Source: Rhynchospora pubera
Lineage: Eukaryota > Streptophyta > Magnoliopsida > Poales > Cyperaceae
DNA: 64,000 nucleotides
Assembly (NCBI GenBank): GCA_028095005.1
Contig: CM051460.1
Span: 186,852,742 to 186,916,741 of the forward strand
Reading direction: 5' to 3'
The translations under genes and the position numbers were made by a program. How positions within the stretch are numbered: the first letter of the stretch is position 1; every line of letters begins with the position of its first letter. Below are positions 55,217 through 64,000 of this stretch, piece after piece. The notes beneath the pieces are model-generated. The model did no database searches. It saw nothing but the letters and a program-made list of their open reading frames with translations, and was not told the origin of the DNA.

Positions 55217-56559
55217 TAGGGCTGAAAACGGAAATCGTTTCGACCGTTCAACCGTTTCGTTTCGTCCAAAACGAAACGTTAACAGTTAAGGATTTGGGTT
55301 TCGTTTCAAAAACGAAACGGTCGGTGCAAATAGAAATCTGTTTCGTCTATGAAACAAAACAGTTAACGAAACATACCAATTTCGTGATCGTTTATTTCGT
55401 CTGTTTCGTTTTGAATTTTACGATAGTGCTATTTTTGGTATTGCAGAGAAGAAGAGGCGGAGAAAACGAGGTATTTCGATAAAACCTAATCCTCTCACCT
55501 CTCTGCGCCGCTCACTCCTCTTATCTTCTCTCTGTTTCTCCCCCTTATCTTCTTCGATCAAATTTGAGAGGGAAATCAAACTGAGGTAGAGCACCAAAAT
55601 CAAAAGAGAAAAAAGAGGTTGGATAGAGCTTCAGCTGCTGCAGTCGATTGTAGCCGTTGCTGTTGTCATCGAGCCATCATTAGACGCCTCCATTGACAAC
55701 CACGCAGAATGAAGGAGAGTGAGATTTGAGAGGGAGTGGGGTCAGTTTAGAAGAGGTGGGAGATGTTGGTCGCCATGGCCGAGCTCGAGGTGGAGAGGAA
55801 AAGGAGGTGGTGTTGTGGTCAACAAAGAGTAGAAAGGTGAGTGAAAGAGAGGCAGTGGGGGAAGGTGAGGGGTTTCAGTTTTGAGGCTGAGGTGGAGCTC
55901 GAGTGAGAAAAGTGGCAGAAAGAGGGAAGTGGTTTGTTGATACAAGTGAGGCAGAAAGAGGGGTGGGGTTTGTTGGTTCCTTCGCTGCTATGCTCCAATG
56001 CCTACCTGCCTCTGCCTAGTGGAATCAAACTGTTGTTAGAAACAAACAAAACTGATGAATGATGGAGCAGTGGAGACTTGGACTTGGAGCGGTGTTAAAC
56101 ACTAAATGGTGTTTCATTTAAACTTTGATAAATTATTCTTTTCTTAGATCAAAACTGATGAAGGTGATTGGATAATCTGTGTTTTATTTAGAAACAAACT
56201 TTGTAAATTGTGTTTTGCTTTAAATTTGATAGCTTGTGCTTTAATGAAGGTGGTACATGTATTGGCACCAGCCTTCCATAATTGTACGTTAATTTTCCGC
56301 TGTTAACATGTTTATATGCCCGTCTTGATAGTATAAATCGATCTGTTAACAAAGTGGTACATGCGAGACACGGTTAACAAGTTTAAACGGGTAAACCGTT
56401 TTGATCGTCCAAATCGGACGCAACGGTTAACGCAACTAATTCTTATGTCGTTCCAATGACGAAACGCAGGACGCAAAAATCAAGAATTTTCGTTTCATCA
56501 ACGAAACAGTCAACGCAAGCAGTCATTTTCGTGACCGTTTGCCACGTTATGCACCCCTA
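55217..56559. mobile_element. Non-autonomous hAT element, 1343 bp
   Basis: The ends TAGGGCTGAAAACGG and (reverse complement) TAGGGGTGCATAACG are flanked by the perfect 8-bp TSD ATTGTAAT (55209-55216, 56560-56567). Subterminal regions carry GAAACGGTTAACGAAAC repeats. The interior (about 55445-56100) is purine/pyrimidine-skewed, like a gene leader, and may be captured host DNA. No transposase is seen. Confidence 0.85.
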
Positions 56560-56710
56560 ATTGTAATGCGTACAAGGCCGGCCTTAACATAAGTGGCCCA
56601 TGCGTTCTTAATTGGGCTACGGAATTCATTACTACCATCCGACGAGATTCGTCATCCTGTCATTCAATAAAACGCAGCCCTCCGGTTTCACCTAGGCCCA
56701 GCTGTGTGTG

Positions 56711-56956
56711 TAGGGCTGAAAATGGAAGTCGTTTTAATCGTTTTTTAGTTTAGTTTTGTTTCGTTTGGTTGGACGAAATGGTTAACGAAACAATAAAACG
56801 GTTTCGTCCATGTGTAAATCACGAAAATTTCGTCAATTTCGATCGTTTCGTCAGGACGAAACAATCAACGAAATAAAAAACTGTTTCGTCGTATAGGACG
56901 AAACGATCAACGCAACAGCTTATTTGCGTCATCGTCTCGATCATTTTGCAGCCCTA
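56711..56956. mobile_element. hAT-type MITE, 246 bp
   Basis: The ends TAGGGCTGAAAATGG and (reverse complement) TAGGGCTGCAAAATG are flanked by TGTGTGTG (56703-56710, 56957-56964). It is a shorter relative of the 55217 element, with the same ACGAAACGATCAACG repeats. The simple-sequence TSD is less informative than the others. Confidence 0.82.
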
Positions 56957-57138
56957 TGTGTGTGTGTGTTTTCTTTTTCCATTGGGTGCAGCCTTCGTTT
57001 GTAGGGGACACCACATACTGGTACGGTGGTACAAATACAAAGTCAGTACCAATGGAGTTTAGATGGGTCAGATTGTTCCTTAACATCATGAGACAGATGA
57101 AGAAGAGATATATGGGCAGTCTAATATATAGGATGGAT

Positions 57139-57648
57139 GGGTCTGTCCAACATGATCACTTTTATGCTTTTAAATTTTTAAATGACCGATCCGAACCGTT
57201 CAATATGTTCTCCATATTGAAAATTTACAAAAAAACCAATTTTTACATTTTTTAGAAATTTTTTACTATTTTTTTGATATTTTTGAAAATTCATGATATA
57301 AACATTATGGATCATCCAATAACAGGGGCCGTTTGGATCGCTTAGGAATTTGGAGAATTTGGGAAAGTTGCAATTCCTAAGAATAAATTTATTGAGAAGT
57401 GTGTAACTTTGTGAAGAGTTTGGATTGTTTATAATAAATTTATGGTAGGAAGATGAAATTCCCCAAATTCCTTGGTGAATCCAAACAGCCCCACAATGAT
57501 TTTCTAAAATACAAAAAAAAATAGTAAAAAATTTAAAAAAAATGTAAAAATTGGTTTCTTTTAAGTTTTCAATATGGAGAACATATTGAACGATTTAGAT
57601 CGATTATTTGAAATTTAAAAATACGAAAACGATCGTATTGGACAGAGT
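57139..57648. mobile_element. Hairpin MITE, family F, interrupted by another MITE
   Basis: The left arm GGGTCTGTCCAACATGATC pairs with a right end reading GACTCTGTCCAATACGATC in reverse complement; inner arms match through TTCAATATGTTCTCC. A Harbinger-like MITE interrupts its loop at 57325-57492. No TSD was fixed. Confidence 0.65.
57325..57492. mobile_element. Harbinger-like MITE with verified empty site
   Basis: The TIRs GGGGCCGTTTGGATCG and (reverse complement) GGGGCTGTTTGGATTC are flanked by the 3-bp TSD ACA (57322-57324, 57493-57495). The second copy of the host segment reads CCAATAACAATGATTTTC uninterrupted at about 58025, which is the exact pre-insertion site. This proves both boundaries and the 3-bp duplication. 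Confidence 0.93.
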
Positions 57649-58175
57649 CAATTGATGTGAGATAAGCTAATACCCAAAAGTGTTCTAAATTAACCGCAAG
57701 CGTACGGTAATCGTTGGTACAATTGGGGTCGAATCCACAAGGACGGATACACAAGTACCGGATTTACAATTTCACAAAGTCTAGATCCTTAACATCATGA
57801 GACAGAAGAAGAAGAGATATATGGGCACGTCTAATATATAGGATGGATGGGTCTGTCCAACATGATCATTTTTATGCTTTTAAATTTCAAATGACCGATC
57901 CGAACCGTTCAATATGTTCTCCATATTGAAAATTTACAAAAAACCAATTTTTATATTTTTTAGAAATTTTTTACTATTTTTTTGATATTTTTGAAAATTC
58001 ATGATATAAACATTATGGATCATCCAATAACAATGATTTTCTAAAATACAAAAAAAAAATAGTAAAAAATTTCGAAAAAATGTAAAAATTGGTTTCATGT
58101 AAGTTTTCAATATGGAGAACATATTGAACGATTCAGATCGATTATTTGAAATTTAAAAATACGAAAACGATCGTG

Positions 58176-61100
58176 AATGGTACCAAATCTGTTCAAATTC
58201 AAGTCGACATGCCTCAGTCAAGTGCACCTCCTTCCATGCCTCTCCATGCAGAACTGACATCACAAACGTCATCTACATAAGCTCATGGATGGTAACAACC
58301 TCTCTCTTGCAAATAAAAGGAAGCAAGAAGCTTCGAGTACCATTAATGGCAGCTCGATTCACCTCAAGCTTCATGAGGCAGAACAAGCCTTCTCAGCGAA
58401 AATGAAGCTCACCAAACCCCTCTCCTTACCTTCACGACTCCAACGAACCAAGAATCAACTTAAACAGTGGACGGAGTCGCCGTAATTTCGCCGGAGAAAA
58501 TACGAGGGCCTATCTGCAAAAAGACCACCTCCAGGCGGGGAAGACGAGTTCAAACTCGCGTCACGTTGGATCTTTTGTGGCAAAATCATTGATGGCGGGT
58601 CACTGACACAGCCATGATTCGTTACACCAAATATATTTAAAAAAAAACCTGACACGTGGGTCCCACTTGTCAAAAAATAAAATAAAAATAAAATAAATAA
58701 ATGCCACGTCAGCAGCTACGTCATTGCTCAGTCAGCGCCAGCAGCAAGCCAACTCAGCTTATCAGCCTACGTGGACCAATCAGAAATTTCCACATCAGCA
58801 GAAACTTTAAAAATTCATTAAAAATAGTAGGAGACTCAGAAAAAATGCAAATAAAATATCCATAAAATTCGAAAAATCAAAATAAATTAAATTCACTGAT
58901 GTTTTGATATAAAAATCTGTCAAATTATTGATCTTTTCTATTTTTGAAGTATTTTCAATACTAAATAAAATTTATAAAATTCTAAACTGATGTTAAATCA
59001 ATTTTGTAAAATTCCAAATGATTTCAAAACTTGATTAAATCCTTCTAACGAATTTTCAAAAAAATAAACATCGATATCATTTTAAAAAAGAAATACATTA
59101 AATATCAAGTATTTTTAAAAATGAACATAATTAAAAATATAAAAAGAAGTTTCAAAAGTCTAAAATTAAAAATAAAAAAAATTAAAGGAAATTGAGAAAA
59201 TGGTAAAACCCAAAGAGAAACTTAAGAAATTTAAAGTCCAAATACGAAATCCGAAATCAATACCGAAACCTCTTCAATTAAAGGAACGAAATATCTTCAG
59301 TAAATCGAGGTCGACTCCAAGCGATTCAAAAATCAGAAAGTCTCACAGATGGTTCAAAATAATCCTGAGAAAACCAAATCCAAATTCCAAAGGCCCAAAA
59401 TAGCCTAGAAATCTAAATCCAAATCCAAAGGCCCAAAATAGCCTAGAAAACCAAATCATAATCCAAAGGCCCAAAATAGCCTTGAAATCCAAATAAAATC
59501 CAAGACCCAAAATAACCTTGAAATCCAAATCAAATCAAGAAACGAAAATTAAGTTTGTCTTAAATAGAAATTATTTAAGCGTCCTCAATTGTGTCCCGTT
59601 AATTAGGTATGGTACACCAACTGAGTCCGGTTTAAACCAAAAGCAATAAACCAAAATAAACACAAAACTAATTATTTTCCTAGCCTTTACATATAATTCC
59701 TTAGACCCCTTAATCAGAGATTCTCGTGAGCGATCACGGGGTAATTAACAGTAGGGGCTTGCGCATACTGGAAAGAAAGGACCCACGAAATCAACAAACC
59801 TCTTTAAGAAGCGACTCTTGTTTTGGTTCTCTTGTCATCAAGAGATACTTGAACGGAGATCGAACCTTAAGGGGGGTGAATCCAAGGCTATGTTTCCATT
59901 TCTCGAGGAAGCCCATTCCATTCTTTGAGGAATGATGAAAAAGCCGCGACAATACTCAAGCAAAAACTCTAAACCAAGGGGTTGGACCATACCTAAATCT
60001 TAACTTAAAATCCTTGATGGCCTACAAGTTGCAATACCAATTCAATCAATTTAGTTCAAGCTTCACACATGGTTTGAAAGGAAAATGGTTGTGAAATTTA
60101 GCACAAAAATTTATACTCGAGATGTCTCAATAATTGGCTTATGATGCATTTGTTCCTTAAAAATTCGACTCAAAAATTCAATTACCCTAGCTCCTCTATG
60201 TTAAACAACATGAAAAACCAAGGTTATTTGCCCGTTCTAATCCATACACTCTAAAAATTTGTAAGAAATATTCCTAGTACGTTAAGGCGTGGTGAGTTTT
60301 TTGAGAAAAAAAAGAGAGGAAGAAGGAAAAAGAAAGTTACATAGAGAATAAAAATTAACAAGGCTTTGGTTTTGATTTTTTTTATTTATTTTTGTTTTTT
60401 TTTGTTTTTTTGTTTTTTGTTTTTTTTACATTAAGCATGAGATACAATTTTCCATTGTGGCAATAATAATATACATAAAAAAAGAGAAAAAAGAAAAGAG
60501 AAAGTAATGAGAAGACTAAAAAATACATGCTAGAGATACCCTTTTGAACAAATCCTTGTAGAGCATAGCTTCGTTCACTCGGCAAAAGACATTATCATTC
60601 TCTATAAAAATGAAACACATTTGAAACACTTTTTTTTTAACACTTTTTCAGAAAAATCTGGAATTTGGCAATTATCATTTTTATTTCATGAAATATCTTT
60701 ATCACTTTTACTAATGTGTATAAAATCACATAAATTTCTGAAAATTGACAAGGTTGTTCCCTGCTGTCCATGAGGTTCAGTACTTGCCATTCATATCTAT
60801 TTTCGTATTTTTATGCAAATAAAACCCTAAACTTTTACTTATTTTAATTTTGGTCAGATTTGAAGCAACACATGAATGCTATTATATTTTTTCCCTTTTC
60901 CTTATTTTGTAATGAACTAATGTCCTAGTTTATCATGATTTCTGTGACAAATTGGGCAGCATAACAGTAGGCATTATTTGTATTGTACAGAAATTTCATA
61001 ATTTGAGCTATTTTGAACTCAAACCATGAAATCGTAGCCTAAAACTAAGGAAACCTCAGCTTAAGCTATTGTTTCACCTAGTCAAGAGGAAACCTCAGGT

Positions 61101-62655
61101 TAGGCGACCTCTCCTCAGTCTAGATCTGAGGACTCCTCAGTCTAAACCATGGGAGGAGAGGTCAAGGAATGGAGGAGAGAAAAATGGAAGCAAAACAGCC
61201 AATTTCAACTTTGATTTCACTTATTGGATTTGAACACAGAGGATTACAGATTTGGAACCACTCAAGTTTCACCTTTTCCCTTCTATTTCTCACTGTTCGC
61301 TGAAATGCCTCTTACAATTTCGCTCAAAACCTCTCAATTCAATATACTAGTGGTAGTCTAAGCCTAGCCTCACCTTACCCCTTCCTTTCTCTCTCTTTCT
61401 GGCTTCAATTGGGGCCATTTTATAGGCAGGGACCCTAGGGTTTCATCTTGGAGCTGTGTGCCATCCTCACCTTCTGATCTCCATCCAATGGTCGAAATGG
61501 AGCTGCGCTAGGGCTCTGGTTTCGCAAAACCGTGGGCAGCATTGCTGGTTTTGGGTTGGTGGTGCTGGAGGAGCCACGTCGCCTCTTCTCTTGCTTTTAC
61601 CCGGCGTGCTACAGTAACTCGCATCCCATTCTCCTTTTCTTCTTTTTACCAGGGAAGGGACGCCTCTTACAAGTGGGGCCATGCGTGGGTTTAATGAGAG
61701 AGAGACAGATAGGTGAGTCTGTTTCGTCGTGAGCCAATGAAACGTTTTTGAATTTGTATGCACGGTCTACGAACAACAGGTGCATCCAAGCCTTTAAATG
61801 AAAACAATAATTCATCAAGGGGACAGCGACATACTTCGCCCCCCTGGGATTCTCTCCAATGGATGCACGCGCCACCCCTTTTCCATTTTTCTGGAATTTT
61901 CATTTGATTTTCCCAATTTCCTTTTTATTCTTTAAGGCCAAATCAAAATAAATTATTTAGGGGCCTTCCCTTGGGTATTTTTGGATAATTTTTTATGGGT
62001 GAGCTTAGAAAAATATGAGGAATTTAATGGTTCAACTGGATTTGGTAAATTCCTCATAGAATTTGTTTTTGATAATTTTAGGAAATTTTTGGGTTTGTTT
62101 GCATATTTTGGAATTTGTATGGGTATTTTTGGGATTTAAAAATTATGATAATTTATCATAATTCTTAAGGAATTTTTGGGTAAATTTTGAGGATTTTTGG
62201 AGTTTGTTTGGTATTTTTCGTAAATTGTTTTTGAGTTTTGGTATTTTGAAAATTTGGTCTTTGCTGTTTGGCTTTAGGTTTTTTCGGATTTTGAACTTGG
62301 TTTTCAGGGTTTAATTTTGAGGGTCATCAATAGGAACACCATTCCAGAATCCATATGAACAGTGGTAGACAAATATAAAGGATAAAGTGAATCTTCATTA
62401 GAAGTTCAATTCTGGATATTAAATAAAAAATTTAGAATCACGTGCCATGGAGAGCCGGAGAGGAGAGAGATTTAGACTTTAGAGATCAAGGGGAGAAATG
62501 ACCAGGTAGACAAATATAAAGGATAATTTGGAAATTTAAAAAATTTACTGATAAATTTCACAATGACCAAGATAGAATTTATAATATTTTGAAAATAATT
62601 AGTGGCATAAAATTAATTGAGGGGTATATGGTTTGATTTTTCCTTTTTTGAAAAA
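58176..62655. other. Non-coding repeat-derived region, LTR-element debris
   Basis: No gene is recognised. GC-richer parts (58490-58800, 59700-59900, 61030-61870) resemble LTR or untranslated retroelement DNA: a CCACGTCAGCAGCTACGTCA stretch, a GGGGGGTGAATCC motif, and a promoter-like TTTTATAGGCAGGGACCC near 61420. A GAGGGTCATCA string near 62320 could be an LTR end, but no matching TSD was found. No gag or pol motif is visible. The sequence 62040-62320 is low-complexity GGAATTTTTGGG DNA. Confidence 0.4.
59371..59539. repeat. 38-bp minisatellite, about 4.5 copies
   Basis: Units at 59371, 59409, 59447, 59485 and 59521 share AAATCCAAA and AGGCCCAAAATAGCCTAG. Divergence rises toward the right end, and the last copy is partial. 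Confidence 0.88.
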
Positions 62656-64000
62656 TGTTGTCCCTAAATTTAGGCCTAGAGGGGGGTGAATAGGCACAAA
62701 AACGAATTTCTAAACCGGTATGGTCAATATTTGGTTCAATTCAAACTTGGTCTAATACAAACAATCAAAGCACAAGCAATTCAAGTATAGCAAGATAATA
62801 AAGAGAGAAAGAGAGAGAGAAATTGAACACGCGATGTATTACGGAGTTCCGACCCGCTAGGAAGTGCTAGCCTTAGTCGTACGTCTCCGGGAGTTTCGCA
62901 ACCTCGAAATGGGCGCGCTCCGTTCAATTCCACACGAACGGGACTACAAATTCGAACCAAATCACCTTGTTACAATCACTCTCAAGGTGGATTGGCCTAA
63001 CTCAATTAAACAAGCTCAAACACTACAAATGATTGAGGCTCTAACCAAATCACTCAACAAATCTAGCAATTAACACTAGTGGATTGGTTTAGCACACTCT
63101 AATCTCAATGATTTTGCTAAATAATGCTCAAACACAAGAGAGAGTAATGTCTAACTGGTTGGAGCTCAAAAGGGAGGAGTTTCAAAGGTTTCAAAAGTGT
63201 CTAAACAGTTCCAAGAGGCCCCATATATATAGAGGGCGCCAACAGCTCCAAAGACCAGTCAAAACAGACTCTGGCGTTATACAACGCTATATGTCGTTGT
63301 ACAACGCCTAAATAGCCGTTGAAAAATCAAACGGTCACAGACAATAACGTTATGAGTTGTCAGAGCGTTGTGTAACGCTATACAGCGTTACACAACGCTT
63401 CAGCAAAAATCCAAAGCAGAACCTCGACAGTTCCGTTGGAACTTGTCAGAGCGTTGTGTAACGCTGGGAAGCGTTGCACAACGAAGTTAAGAAGAGAAAC
63501 AAGGCAGAACTGACAAACTCAAACAATATTGTCAGAACGTCATACGACGCTGACTGCCGTCACACAACGGCGCCGTTGCACAATGCTATACAGCGTTGCA
63601 CTACGCGTCCAGAGCGATTGAGCGAAGTCTGAGCGAATTTTAGAGCGTTACACAACGCTACAATACATAAAACATTGCAGCATGCATGCAGCATCGATGC
63701 AGATCGATGTCTGAGCAATGCAGAGACGCCTGTTTCATTACTGCGTTGTACAACGCTGAGTAGCGTTACACAACGTAGGAGTGGAAATGTTGTGTAACGT
63801 TACTTAGCGTTGCTCAACGTTCTGACAAGGGGAAATAATGGATTTGACTGGTTTAAAAACAAATGAACTAACGTTGCACAACGCTACTGAGCGTTGTGTA
63901 ACGCTGTTCCAACCTTGTCAGAGATTTTTCAATTTAAGAGCGAATTAACGCTGCGTTGTGTAACGGCAACTGGCGTTGTATGACGCTGGACAGAAAAACT
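62656..64000 (-). mobile_element. LTR related to the 25153 solo LTR, runs off the window
   Basis: On the minus strand it ends GCCTAAATTTAGGGACAACA, preceded by CTATTCACCCCCCTCTAGG, a 3' LTR motif common in plant Copia elements. It shares the CTCCCGGAGACGTACGAC and GCGGGTCGGAACTCCGTAAT blocks with the LTR at 25153-26571. From about 63268 it holds some 19 GCGTT...AACGC palindromes. The LTR 5' end is outside the window, so it may be solo or part of a full element. Confidence 0.82.
63268..63990. repeat. Array of about 19 GCGTTGTRYAACGC palindromes in second LTR
   Basis: Variants such as GCGTTACACAACGCT, GCGTTGTGTAACGCT and GCGTTGCACAACGCT recur at 20-60 bp spacing. Spacers are not alignable with those of the 25418-25950 array, yet the palindrome is kept. 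Confidence 0.85.

Larger units (their letters stand above)
57077..58175. repeat. Duplicated segment carrying family F hairpin (two copies)
   Basis: Copy 1 (57077-57648) and copy 2 (57787-58175) both begin CCTTAACATCATGAGACAG, include an ATGGGTCTGTCCAACATGATC arm, and end ACGAAAACGATCGT. The duplication includes about 60 bp outside the hairpin. About 135 bp of unrelated sequence separates the copies (57653-57786), starting TGATGTGAGATAAG and containing GGGGTCGAATCCACAAGGAC, which resembles the start of the 26850 LTR. Confidence 0.8.

Noticed and set aside
59200..59528. Open frames over the 38-bp minisatellite
   Set aside because: They exist because the repeat unit lacks stops in those frames; the peptides are simple repeats.
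57653..62326. Full-length LTR retrotransposon from TGATGTGAG to GGGTCATCA
   Set aside because: Flanking 5-mers do not match (TCAAT versus ATAGG), there is no gag/pol, and the start is followed by a duplicated host segment.

Overview
The window is nuclear DNA of a flowering plant, most likely a eudicot. It is AT-rich and intron-bearing, carries two genes of plant-only families, and is otherwise packed with plant-type transposable elements. There is no sign of bacterial or organellar gene organisation. I saw no convincing tRNA, rRNA, miRNA or CRISPR locus.

Two protein-coding genes can be reconstructed with splice sites, both on the minus strand. The first (6361-13617) has five exons and 1272 codons and encodes a CLASSY1/2-type SNF2-like ATPase of the RNA-directed DNA methylation pathway. 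The second (33122-35042) has four exons and 151 codons and encodes a small HLH-ACT transcription regulator of the At2g40435/At3g56220 type. All other coding signals are relics: a decayed LINE ORF2 (36437-40118, minus), a LINE 3' stub (21780-22142, plus), and exon-like fragments inside transposons.

Layout: 1-5023 ends in a Helitron 3' terminus. 5024-6360 is flanking DNA. 6361-13617 is CLASSY, with a tRNA-derived SINE in intron 1. 14350-18891 holds three inverted-repeat DNA transposons directly upstream of CLASSY (a long foldback Mutator-like element, a hAT MITE and a larger Mutator-like element). 19070-29385 is a nest of hairpin elements sitting in (TA)n tracts; two solo LTRs lie inside one of them. 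30273-32578 has a MITE and a degraded hAT element. 33122-35042 is the HLH gene. 35760-42196 has hAT and Harbinger-like MITEs, the LINE, and a recent 556-bp tandem duplication. 42400-53800 is gene-poor with scattered MITEs. 53809-58175 is another DNA-transposon cluster, including a MITE insertion with its empty site preserved in a neighbouring duplicate. 58176-62655 looks like non-coding LTR-retroelement debris. 62656 to the window end is an LTR of the same family as the solo LTR at 25153, on the opposite strand.

The two genes do not form a unit. The most suggestive biology is that a CLASSY gene, whose product recruits Pol IV for siRNA production, is flanked and invaded by hairpin-forming elements that are themselves typical siRNA sources. 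Element boundaries below were set from target-site duplications (TSDs) and terminal inverted repeats (TIRs) read by eye. Superfamily names are inferred from TSD length and TIR sequence, not from a database search.
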